Positions 41,390-49,442 of a stretch of DNA of 56,369 bases are shown here, piece after piece (the stretch's first letter is position 1; each line of letters begins with the position of its first letter). The stretch is from the NCBI GenBank assembly GCA_017516765.1, contig JAFXBE010000065.1:1-56369 (forward strand), given 5' to 3'. The notes beneath the pieces are model-generated. The model was given only the letters and a program-made list of their open reading frames with translations. It was not told where the DNA came from and made no database searches. This DNA is from Clostridia bacterium (GTDB taxonomy: Bacteria > Bacillota > Clostridia > Christensenellales > Aristaeellaceae). The translations under genes were made by a program, and so were the position numbers.

Positions 41390-43654
41390 GTGAACCAGTC
41401 CGGACAGCAAATTCAGGAGATCGCCCTTCGTATTCGTGAGATGCGGAACATTATGGGCTATTCCACAGAGGAAATGGCGCTGCGCACCCAGGTGAGCGAG
41501 CCCACGTATACCGAGTACGAAAACGGTCAGGTAGACCTGCCCTTCTCTTTTATCCACAAATGCGCCCTCGCTTTCGGCATCGGTCTGACCGACCTTTTGG
41601 AAGGTTCCAGCGCCCATCTGAGCAACTACACCGTTACCCGGAAGGATAACGGCATCACCACCGCCAAGGAGCGGGGCATCCGCATCCAGAACCTGGCGCC
41701 CATGTTCCGCCAGAAGATCGGCGAGCCCTACTGGGTGCGCTACGATTACCTGCCCGAGCAGCAGGATAAGCCCATCCAGCTGGCCACCCACGCCGGTCAG
41801 GAATTCGACCTGATCCTCAAGGGCTCGCTGAAGGTGCAGATCGGCGAGCAGGTGGAGATCCTCCACGAGGGCGACAGCATTTATTATGATTCCGCCACCC
41901 CCCACGGCATGATCGCCGTGGACGGCGAAGAGTGCCTGTTCCTTGCCATGGTTCTCCACGGCAAGAGCAGCGTCGCCCACGAGGTGCAGGAGAAGCACAC
42001 CCCCGTATCCGATACCGATACCGACCTGTGCTGCCGGAAGTTCATCAAGGCTGTGGAGGACGAGAACGGTTCTCTGGTATCCATCGACTTTGAGAACGAG
42101 GATCAGTTCAACTTCGGCTTCGACATCGTGGATGCCGTTGCCCGCAAGGATCCCGAAAAGCTGGCCATGCTCCACATCTCCCGCACCAAGGAGGAGCGCC
42201 GCTTCACCTTCAAGGACATCAAGGATCTGTCCAACCAGACCGCCAACTACCTTACCTCTCTGGGGGTAAAGAAGGGCGACCGGGTAATGCTGGTTTTGAA
42301 GCGTCACTGGCAGTTCTGGCCCGCCATGACCGCTCTTTGCAAGTTGGGCGCCATCGCCATCCCTGCCACCAACCAGTTGCTGGCCCACGACTTTGAATAC
42401 CGCTTCCAGGCGGCTGGCGTAAGTGCCATCCTGTGTACCGCCGATGGGGATGTGGCCCGTCAGGTGGAGTTGGCGGCAGCCACCTCGCCCACGCTGAAGA
42501 CCAAGATCCTGGTGGGCGGCAGCCGGGAAGGCTGGCACGATTACAACAGCGAGTTCGGGCTGTTCAGCCGCCGCTATCTGCGCACCGACGATACCCCCTG
42601 CGGCAACGATCCCATGCTCATGTTCTTTACCTCCGGCACCACCGGATACCCCAAGATCGCGACCCACAGCTTCAAGTACCCGCTGGGGCACTACATCACC
42701 GCCAAGTACTGGCATTGCGTACACCGCAACGGCCTGCACTTTACCATTTCCGATACCGGCTGGGGCAAGGCGCTCTGGGGCAAGTACTACGGCCAGTGGC
42801 TGTGCGAGGGCGGCGTGTTCACCTACGATTTTGACCGCTTCGACGCTGCGGAGATCCTGCCCATGTTCGGCAAGCACAAGATCACCACGTTCTGCGCACC
42901 GCCCACCATGTACCGCATGATGATCAAGCAGGATCTGACCAAGTACGATTTCTCCTCTGTGGTGCGCGCCACCACCGCCGGCGAGGCGCTGAACCCCGAG
43001 GTATACTACCAGTTCGAAAAGCTGACCGGTCTGCAGCTGATCGAGGGCTTCGGTCAGACCGAGACCACCCTTTCCATCTGCAATCTGGTGGGGCATGCCC
43101 ACAAGGTGGGTTCCATGGGTAAAGCCAGCCCCCTGTACGACATCCAGCTGCTGGATCCCGACGGCAATCCCGTGCCCACCGGTCAGAGCGGCGAGATCTG
43201 CATCCGCACCAGCGAAAAGGTTCCCTGCGGCCTGTTCCTTGGCTATTATCGGGACGAAGAAAAGACGGCTGCCGTGCTGCACGACGGCTGGTACCACACC
43301 GGCGACGTGGCATGGAAGGACGAGCAGGGCTACTTCTGGTATGTAAGCCGTGTGGATGATGTGATCAAGTCCTCCGGCTACCGCATCGGGCCCTTCGAGA
43401 TCGAAAGCGTCATCATGGAGCTGCCCTATGTACTGGAGTGCGGCGTTACCGGCGCACCCGACGAAGTGCGCGGTCAGGTGGTCAAGGCCTGCATCGTGCT
43501 TACCAAGGGCACCGAGGGCACCGACGAGCTGAAGAAGGAGATCCAGAACTATGTAAAGCAGCATACCGCTCCCTACAAGTATCCCCGCATCGTGGAATTC
43601 CGGGACGAGCTGCCCAAGACCATCTCCGGCAAGATCCAGCGCAACAAGCTGTAA
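41390..43654 (+). CDS. XRE-cupin-AMP-dependent acyl-CoA synthetase fusion
   Basis: 754 residues from the GTG at 41390, eight bases after AAGGAGG (the ATG at 41383 is out of frame). Three parts: an XRE helix-turn-helix (about 8-65, IREMRNIMGYSTEEMALRTQ); a cupin beta-barrel (about 110-190, DLILKGSLKVQIGEQ, GDSIYYDSATPHGMIA); and an adenylate-forming ligase (about 225-754). The ligase has the P-loop MFFTSGTTGYPK, GFGQTET, YHTGDVAW and the C-terminal lysine motif SGKIQRNKL, all intact. It should activate a carboxylic acid to an acyl-CoA through an acyl-adenylate. The fused regulator half suggests that it senses its substrate or controls genes itself. Confidence 0.9.
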   Translation: MNQSGQQIQEIALRIREMRNIMGYSTEEMALRTQVSEPTYTEYENGQVDLPFSFIHKCALAFGIGLTDLLEGSSAHLSNYTVTRKDNGITTAKERGIRIQNLAPMFRQKIGEPYWVRYDYLPEQQDKPIQLATHAGQEFDLILKGSLKVQIGEQVEILHEGDSIYYDSATPHGMIAVDGEECLFLAMVLHGKSSVAHEVQEKHTPVSDTDTDLCCRKFIKAVEDENGSLVSIDFENEDQFNFGFDIVDAVARKDPEKLAMLHISRTKEERRFTFKDIKDLSNQTANYLTSLGVKKGDRVMLVLKRHWQFWPAMTALCKLGAIAIPATNQLLAHDFEYRFQAAGVSAILCTADGDVARQVELAAATSPTLKTKILVGGSREGWHDYNSEFGLFSRRYLRTDDTPCGNDPMLMFFTSGTTGYPKIATHSFKYPLGHYITAKYWHCVHRNGLHFTISDTGWGKALWGKYYGQWLCEGGVFTYDFDRFDAAEILPMFGKHKITTFCAPPTMYRMMIKQDLTKYDFSSVVRATTAGEALNPEVYYQFEKLTGLQLIEGFGQTETTLSICNLVGHAHKVGSMGKASPLYDIQLLDPDGNPVPTGQSGEICIRTSEKVPCGLFLGYYRDEEKTAAVLHDGWYHTGDVAWKDEQGYFWYVSRVDDVIKSSGYRIGPFEIESVIMELPYVLECGVTGAPDEVRGQVVKACIVLTKGTEGTDELKKEIQNYVKQHTAPYKYPRIVEFRDELPKTISGKIQRNKL

Positions 43655-43665
43655 CAGGCGATCTG

Positions 43666-43697
43666 CCCGCTCCGGCGAAATGCCGGGGCGGGTTTTT
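43666..43697 (+). terminator. Terminator after the AMP-ligase gene
   Basis: CCCGCTCCGGC, loop GAAAT, GCCGGGGCGGG, then TTTTT. Confidence 0.9.
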
Positions 43698-43734
43698 CCT
43701 GCCGTTGCCGAATGGCGCCTGTTATGCTTGAATA

Positions 43735-43763
43735 TTGACTTTTCCTGCTGTAAGTGGTATCTT
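43735..43763 (+). promoter_or_regulatory. Promoter of the aquaporin gene
   Basis: TTGACT, 17-bp spacer, TATCTT with TG one base before (extended -10). Confidence 0.65.
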
Positions 43764-43824
43764 TTCCTGTGGAAAGAACCGGTACTGCTGCCGGGCTCCA
43801 GTAGAATAATCAGGAGGAATCATC

Positions 43825-44523
43825 ATGAAAGCTACCAAGAAGTACATTGCTGAGTTTATCGGCACCCTCACTTTGGTTACCCTTGGCTGCGGCACCGCCA
43901 TGCTGGTGGGCTGCAACGCTGCTGCCGGTTCCGGCTACCTGCTGACCGCTCTGGCCTTCGGTCTGGTGATCGTTGGCATGGCTTACTGCGTTGGCAACAT
44001 CTCCGGCTGCCACATCAACCCCGCTGTTTCTCTGGGCGTGCTGATGAGCAAGGGCATGTCCGTGAAGGATTTCATCGGCTATGTGATCGCTCAGTGCCTG
44101 GGCGCTCTGGCCGGTGCCGGTCTGCTGGCTGCCATCTTCGGTCTGGGCGGCGTTACCGATATGACCGGTGGCTTTGGCTCCAACGGTCTGGCCGGTGTGG
44201 GCGGCAACGCTGTTGCCGGTCTGCTGGTTGAGATCGTTCTCACCTTCTTCTTCGTTCTGACCATTCTGGGCGTTACCTCCAAGAAGGCCGGTCACGGTTC
44301 CTTTGGCGGTCTGATCATTGGTCTGACCCTGGTTCTGGTGCACATTCTGGGCATCGGCCTCACCGGCACCTCCGTCAACCCCGCCCGCAGCTTTGGCCCC
44401 GCTCTGGTGGCGCTGTTCACCGGCAACGCTGCTCCCATCAGCACCCTGTGGGTGTTCATCGTGGGTCCCTTCGTTGGCGCTGCGCTGGCTGCCATCGTTT
44501 ACAACTTCCTGGAAAAGGAATAA
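43825..44523 (+). CDS. Aquaporin / MIP-family channel
   Basis: 232 residues, CAGGAGG upstream. Six membrane segments and two half-helices with the MIP signatures: GCHINPAVSLG after the second segment and GTSVNPARSFGPAL after the fifth. The second motif ends in ARS rather than the longer glycerol-channel form NPARD, which favours a water channel (AqpZ-like) over a glycerol facilitator. It is monocistronic between its own promoter and terminator. Confidence 0.92.
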   Translation: MKATKKYIAEFIGTLTLVTLGCGTAMLVGCNAAAGSGYLLTALAFGLVIVGMAYCVGNISGCHINPAVSLGVLMSKGMSVKDFIGYVIAQCLGALAGAGLLAAIFGLGGVTDMTGGFGSNGLAGVGGNAVAGLLVEIVLTFFFVLTILGVTSKKAGHGSFGGLIIGLTLVLVHILGIGLTGTSVNPARSFGPALVALFTGNAAPISTLWVFIVGPFVGAALAAIVYNFLEKE

Positions 44524-44556
44524 ATGTCTGATACGCATTCCGTAACCGGAAGGCTG

Positions 44557-44590
44557 CGCCCTGCTCTCCCTGCGAGAGCAGGGCGTTTTT
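44557..44590 (+). terminator. Terminator after the aquaporin gene
   Basis: CGCCCTGCTCTC, 5-nt loop, GAGAGCAGGGCG, then TTTTT. Perfect 12-bp stem. Confidence 0.92.
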
Positions 44591-44592
44591 CA

Positions 44593-44621
44593 TTGCATGC
44601 CGGGTCGGGTTTTGCTATAAT
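44593..44621 (+). promoter_or_regulatory. Promoter of the SDR gene
   Basis: TTGCAT, 17-bp spacer, TATAAT (full -10 consensus). Confidence 0.8.
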
Positions 44622-44665
44622 GCAAGCATTCGAGGTGTTCTATGCGTATTTGGGAGGCGAGAAGC

Positions 44666-45373
44666 ATGTTTACAGATAAAGTGGTGGTGGTCACCGGCGG
44701 GGTGCAGGGCATTGGCAAATGCATCTGTGATATGTTCAGGGCAGAGGATGCGCATGTCTGCGTGATCGATGTGCAGCCGAATGATTATTTTACCGGCGAT
44801 CTGGCAGACAAGCAGACGCTGGAGCGGTTTGCGGAAAAGGTGATCGGCGATTACGGGCATGTGGACTGCCTGATCAACAACGCCGCACCGTTGTTCAAGG
44901 GGATCGGTGAATGCAGCTATGAAGAGTTTGAGTATGCCCAGCGGGTGGGTGTTACCGCTCCCTATTACCTGACGAAACTGTTCCTGCCTTATTTTGCAGA
45001 AGGGGCAAGCATCGTCAACATCTCCTCCAGCCGGGATCGTATGAGCCAGCCCCAGTCGGAAAGCTACACCGCCGCCAAGGGCGGCATCCATGCCCTGACC
45101 CACTCGCTGGCGGTCAGTCTCGGGGGACGGGTGAGGGTCAATTCCATCTCCCCGGGGTGGATCGATAATGCCTATACCGTCTACGAGGGCCCGGACGCGG
45201 TGCAGCAGCCTGCGGGCAGGGTGGGCAACCCCAGAGATATCGGGCATATGGTGCTGTTTCTCTGCTCAGAGAAGGCAGGGTTCATCACCGGCGAAAACAT
45301 CTGTATCGATGGCGGCATGACCCGCCTGATGGTTTACCATGGCGACCACGGCTGGTCGCTGGAAAGGGAGTAA
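44666..45373 (+). CDS. Short-chain dehydrogenase/reductase
   Basis: 235 residues from the ATG at 44666 (GGGAGG eight bases upstream); an ATG at 44642 with GAGGTG is an alternative that adds eight residues. Rossmann fold with TGGVQGIG (cofactor loop), NNAA, the catalytic Ser in NISSS and YTAAKG (catalytic Tyr and Lys). ISPGWI and the CIDGG end are typical of classical SDR enzymes. Substrate unknown. The next gene starts seven bases after its stop, so they form an operon. Confidence 0.9.
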   Translation: MFTDKVVVVTGGVQGIGKCICDMFRAEDAHVCVIDVQPNDYFTGDLADKQTLERFAEKVIGDYGHVDCLINNAAPLFKGIGECSYEEFEYAQRVGVTAPYYLTKLFLPYFAEGASIVNISSSRDRMSQPQSESYTAAKGGIHALTHSLAVSLGGRVRVNSISPGWIDNAYTVYEGPDAVQQPAGRVGNPRDIGHMVLFLCSEKAGFITGENICIDGGMTRLMVYHGDHGWSLERE

Positions 45374-45379
45374 AAGCGC

Positions 45380-45847
45380 ATGAAGAAGGCTCTTTATGTT
45401 TTCTGGCAGTGTACTTTCGGCATACTGCAGACCCTTGTGGGGCTTGCCCATCTGTTTACCTGCCTGCGCTGTCCCCATTTCTGGTACCACGGCGCATTGG
45501 TAACCCGCTGGCAGTACAGGGCGAGCGTATCGCTGGGGCTGTTTGTTTTTGTGACCGACGAAATGCCCTACTACGACCGGGTTGCCGGGCAGATGACCCG
45601 GCAGCAGCTTCAGCAGCGGCTGCTGGTGCATGAATATGGGCATACCATCCAGTCGCTGCTGCTGGGCCCTTTGTATCTGCTTGTGATCGGGGTTCCCTCC
45701 ACGCTGTGGGGCTTTCTGCCGGGGCTTGCGAAGAAACGACGGGAACAGGGTATCTCTTACTTCAGCTTCTTTACGGAAAAGTGGGCGAATGCACTGGGGG
45801 AAAAGGTTACCGGCGAAACCTCCATGCAGCAGATGCTGATCGACTGA
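45380..45847 (+). CDS. Membrane protein with HEYGH zinc-protease-like motif
   Basis: 155 residues. At least two membrane segments (about 8-28 and 93-113) with HEYGHTIQS between them. H-E-x-x-H is the zinc-binding motif of gluzincin-type peptidases, and the form HEYGHTxQS recurs in small uncharacterised bacterial membrane proteins. No third zinc ligand can be named, so activity is uncertain. It shares a transcript with the SDR gene. Confidence 0.75.
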   Translation: MKKALYVFWQCTFGILQTLVGLAHLFTCLRCPHFWYHGALVTRWQYRASVSLGLFVFVTDEMPYYDRVAGQMTRQQLQQRLLVHEYGHTIQSLLLGPLYLLVIGVPSTLWGFLPGLAKKRREQGISYFSFFTEKWANALGEKVTGETSMQQMLID

Positions 45848-45855
45848 TGAACGGT

Positions 45856-45882
45856 ACGCACGGGGTTTGCCCGTGCGTTTTT
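45856..45882 (+). terminator. Terminator after the SDR operon
   Basis: ACGCACGGG, GTTTG loop, CCCGTGCGT, then TTTTA. Confidence 0.88.
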
Positions 45883-45927
45883 ATATATTTGACCGCTTTC
45901 AATGTGTGTAATGTCCCGTTTTGAAAC

Positions 45928-45949
45928 AGAAAGAAAACGTTTTCGTTCT
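45928..45949. promoter_or_regulatory. 22-bp palindrome at the GGDEF/EAL promoter
   Basis: Centred on GAAAACGTTTTC with outer arms AGAA and TTCT; only one symmetric pair is mismatched. It touches the -35 box of the promoter behind it, a good place for a repressor or activator of the LacI-like half-site kind. The protein that binds is unknown. Confidence 0.6.
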
Positions 45950-45977
45950 TGCGGCTTCACACCGCTTGTGATATAAT
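45949..45977 (+). promoter_or_regulatory. Promoter of the GGDEF/EAL gene
   Basis: TTGCGG, 17-bp spacer, TATAAT with TG one base before (extended -10), 39 bases before the ATG. Confidence 0.8.
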
Positions 45978-46015
45978 GACAACCAACAACAAAAGCAGCG
46001 CAGTGAGGGCAGTGT

Positions 46016-49000
46016 ATGAATAAGTATGAGCGCGACGTAAGCCGCATGGGCGTTTCTGTACTGTCTGAGGATTTTGCCAGCCCCTATACCTTTCGGGAGC
46101 TGGATTTCTTTGTGTGCGAATATGCCGTGGGGGAGGGCAAACTGCTCTATGGCAAGGGCGGTCTGCTGGCGAGCTACGGCATGGCTGTACCCGGACAGTT
46201 AGCGCAGCTCAGCGAAGCACCCGGAGCATGGCCGCTGGAAGCGGAATACCGGGAACAGGCGGCTGCATATTTTTCGGCCCTTGTCCAGTCGGTAAACGGC
46301 GAAAACGGTGCCCCCTCCCTGTTCGAAATGCTGGTGACCGTAGAGGGCAAACAAAGCTGGGTATGCGTCAGCAGCGCTATGATCGACCGGGAGCACCACC
46401 GTGGGCTGGAGATTCGCTTTATGCGGGTGGATAATGAAAAGCGGGAGCTGGCACGTCTGGTGGACCGCTCCGAGACCGACCCCCTGACCGGTGCGCTCAA
46501 CCGTACGGGGCTGGCCAAGTGTATGCAGAAGTTTGCCGCCGATGGCAGAACCTATGCCTTTATTATGCTGGATGTGGACGGCTTCAAGCATTTTAACGAT
46601 ACCTACGGGCATCTGGCCGGCGATGCGCTGCTGACCCGTGTGGCGCAGAAGCTGTCCGACGGGCTGGAGGACGGCGACCTGATCGCCCGCGTGGGCGGCG
46701 ACGAATTCGTCATTTGCCTGTACAACCCCAAAGAAAATGAGTCGGTGCAGCGTACTGCCCGTTATGTGCAGGAGGTTGTGCTGGAGGATATGCCTGCCAA
46801 CACCCATCTGAGCGTCAGCATGGGCGTTGCCATCAGCCCCAGGGACGGTACCGATTTTGAAGAGCTGTACCACAAGGCCGATATTGCCATGTACAATGCG
46901 AAGCGGCAGGGAGGCAACGGCTGTCTTTTCTATGAATCCGATATGGTCATGCCTGGCATCAGCGAGGAGGACGCCCCCCGCGAAATCGGCAGGCAGCACC
47001 TGCTGGTCAAGTACGATACGGCTGCCGGACGCTTCGAATATGCGCCGGAGCTGGGCGGTGTGTTCCGTGCAACCTTCGACGGGCGCGCACTCTGGGATGT
47101 TCTGGAGGAAGATCGAGTAGCCCGGGCGGATACCGCGCTGCGCCTGAGGGAGACCATTCTGCAGGTGTGCAGTGAAAACGGTCAACCTGTGCTGTTTTCG
47201 GAGTACCTGCTCAAGACCGCCGACGGTATGTGGCGCTGGTTCCGGATCGGCGCGGTGCTGGCGGGCAGCGAACAGGTGGTTATTACCCTGAGCGATGTGA
47301 ACGACGAGCTGCACGGTGCAAGGCATATGCCGGAGTATGACGGGCTGACCGGTTTGCCCGGGCATACCGCTTTTGCCCGCAAGGTGGAGCGGATTCTTAC
47401 GGCAGACCCCACAGGTGCTGCCAACGGCGATTATGCCATGCTGTATTTTGATATTATCCGCTTCAAGGGCATCAACGACCGTTTTGGTGTCAGCGAAGGC
47501 GATAAGCTGCTGATGTATATTGCCAACGGTTTTGCTTCGCTGCTTCGTGCAGACGAAGCGGTCTGTCGCATCGTTTCGGATCGGTTTGCGCTGATGGTGC
47601 ACCGCAGGGATGATCGGTTGATCCGGTTCGTGGAAACCTATTTCAATGCGCTGAAGCATTATCCTTTGAGCCATGAGATCATCAGCAATATGGGCATCTA
47701 CCGCATCGACCGTACGGATCTGTCGGCGGATGCCATGCTGGATCGGGCCATTCTGGCGCAGAAGTCCATCAAGGGAAATTACGAGGTCAAGTACGCCTTT
47801 TATTCCGAAGATATGCGAAGCGCCATGCTGGGCGAGCAGGAGATCACCGGCGCGATGAACACTGCACTGGCGGAGCGGCAGTTCGTGGTGTACTACCAGC
47901 CCCAGTACGACCATTCCACCGGCGAGCTGATCGGCGCAGAGGCGCTGGTGCGCTGGCTGCATCCTGAGCATGGTCTGGTGCCGCCGGGACGGTTTATTCC
48001 CCTGTTTGAAAAGAACGGCTTTATTACCCGGCTGGATTTTTACGTGTTCGATCAGGTGTGCCGCTACCAGCGCAAGTGCATTGATGCGGGCATCAAGCCG
48101 GTGCCTATTTCCGTCAACCTGACCCAGTACGATATCTATCAGAGCGATTTTATCGATATTCTGGAAAGCAGCCGCCTCCGTTACGATGTACCGGTGGAGC
48201 TACTGCGTATCGAGATCACCGAAACGGCGGTGGTGGGCGATAACCGGCAGGCCTCCCGGGTGATCGAGCAGTTGCACCAGAAGGGCTATGTTGTGGAAAT
48301 GGACGATTTCGGCAGCGGCTATTCCTCCCTGAATGTGCTCAAGGATATCGAACTGGATGTGCTCAAGCTGGATATGCGCTTCCTCAGCGGCGAAATGGAG
48401 ACCAGCCGCAGCGGCAACATCCTCAGTTCGGTGGTCCGCATGGCCAACGGTCTGGAGCTGACCGTGATTGCAGAAGGCGTGGAGCGTTTGCAGCAGGCCG
48501 ATTATCTGCGCAGCATCGGTTGTAATCTGGTGCAGGGCTATCTGTACCAGCGTCCCGTGCCGGAGACAGAGTTTACCACGATCCTGAAGCAATCCACCAT
48601 CGGCAGTGCGGGCAAGCCCCTTCATCTGCTGGAAAACATGGATATGAACGCCTTCTGGAATCCCGATTCTCAGGAGACGCTGGTATTCAACCACTATGTG
48701 GGCGGGGCAATGATCTTTGACTACCGTGACGGCAGGATCGGCGCATTGCGGGTAAACCCCAAATATCTGCAGGAAATGAACAATGTGTTGCCGGAAAAGG
48801 ATATTTTCCGCACAGACCTGCTCACCTATATGGATGAGGAAAACCGCCGGATCTACGAAAGAATGCTCAAGCGGGCGATCGACTCCAGGCAGGAGGAGGA
48901 GTGCGAGACCTGGCGGGACTGCGGTTGCGGCCGGGTCTGCGTACGCAGCACCGTGCGGCTGATCGGTTATTCCAAGGATGCTTATCTGTTCTATGAAGCC

Positions 49001-49393
49001 ATCCGCAACATCACCGACGAGAAGAACGCCCTGCAGGAGGTGGTGCAGCGGGAAAACCTGTTCCGTGCCGCCAGCGAGCAGGTGAACATCTATTATTGGG
49101 AATACGATTTTGCCACCGGAAACATGATCCCCTGCCACCGCTGCAAGCGGGATCTGAACATGACGGACATCATGCCCAACTATCCCGAATCGGCTATCGA
49201 AATGGGCGTGTTCCCGCCGGAAACCGCAGACGCGTACCGCGCCTTTATCCGCAAGGTGGAGACCAGCGAGGGCAATTCGGAGATCGTTTTGCCCCTGACC
49301 AAGGACCGGGTGGTGTTCCGCATCCGCTATACCACCGTTTGCGACGAGAAGGGCAAGCCCTGCAAGGCTTATGCCTCTGCCGTACCGGTGTGA
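46016..49393 (+). CDS. Multidomain GGDEF-GGDEF-EAL protein (cyclic di-GMP turnover)
   Basis: 1125 residues; the ATG is preceded by GTGAGGGC. Order: an N-terminal sensor-like region (1-155); an intact GGDEF domain (about 160-310) with DPLTGALNR, MLDVDGFKHFND and RVGGDEF; a PAS-like region (about 325-440); a second GGDEF domain (about 445-600) in which the signature is replaced by IVSDRF; an EAL domain (about 615-860) with AEALVRW, SVNLT, RIEITE, MDDFGSGYSS and LKLDM, all needed for hydrolysis; and PAS-like modules to the end. It has no signal peptide and is probably cytosolic. It could both make and break cyclic di-GMP. No second-messenger effector gene is next to it. Confidence 0.92.
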   Translation: MNKYERDVSRMGVSVLSEDFASPYTFRELDFFVCEYAVGEGKLLYGKGGLLASYGMAVPGQLAQLSEAPGAWPLEAEYREQAAAYFSALVQSVNGENGAPSLFEMLVTVEGKQSWVCVSSAMIDREHHRGLEIRFMRVDNEKRELARLVDRSETDPLTGALNRTGLAKCMQKFAADGRTYAFIMLDVDGFKHFNDTYGHLAGDALLTRVAQKLSDGLEDGDLIARVGGDEFVICLYNPKENESVQRTARYVQEVVLEDMPANTHLSVSMGVAISPRDGTDFEELYHKADIAMYNAKRQGGNGCLFYESDMVMPGISEEDAPREIGRQHLLVKYDTAAGRFEYAPELGGVFRATFDGRALWDVLEEDRVARADTALRLRETILQVCSENGQPVLFSEYLLKTADGMWRWFRIGAVLAGSEQVVITLSDVNDELHGARHMPEYDGLTGLPGHTAFARKVERILTADPTGAANGDYAMLYFDIIRFKGINDRFGVSEGDKLLMYIANGFASLLRADEAVCRIVSDRFALMVHRRDDRLIRFVETYFNALKHYPLSHEIISNMGIYRIDRTDLSADAMLDRAILAQKSIKGNYEVKYAFYSEDMRSAMLGEQEITGAMNTALAERQFVVYYQPQYDHSTGELIGAEALVRWLHPEHGLVPPGRFIPLFEKNGFITRLDFYVFDQVCRYQRKCIDAGIKPVPISVNLTQYDIYQSDFIDILESSRLRYDVPVELLRIEITETAVVGDNRQASRVIEQLHQKGYVVEMDDFGSGYSSLNVLKDIELDVLKLDMRFLSGEMETSRSGNILSSVVRMANGLELTVIAEGVERLQQADYLRSIGCNLVQGYLYQRPVPETEFTTILKQSTIGSAGKPLHLLENMDMNAFWNPDSQETLVFNHYVGGAMIFDYRDGRIGALRVNPKYLQEMNNVLPEKDIFRTDLLTYMDEENRRIYERMLKRAIDSRQEEECETWRDCGCGRVCVRSTVRLIGYSKDAYLFYEAIRNITDEKNALQEVVQRENLFRAASEQVNIYYWEYDFATGNMIPCHRCKRDLNMTDIMPNYPESAIEMGVFPPETADAYRAFIRKVETSEGNSEIVLPLTKDRVVFRIRYTTVCDEKGKPCKAYASAVPV

Positions 49394-49408
49394 ACCGCAT
49401 AGAGAAAG

Positions 49409-49440
49409 AACCGCCGCATCCGTGAGGATGCGGCGGTTTT
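49409..49440. terminator. Terminator between convergent genes
   Basis: AACCGCCGCATCC, GTGA loop, GGATGCGGCGGTT, then TTGG. It lies between the GGDEF/EAL gene and the DUF4179 gene and can serve both. Confidence 0.85.
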
Positions 49441-49442
49441 GG

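Noticed and set aside
41369..43564. Long minus-strand open frame opposite the XRE-cupin-AMP ligase gene
   Set aside because: Low-information shadow with His/Gly/Val-rich composition; the plus-strand gene has all motifs and a T-box leader.
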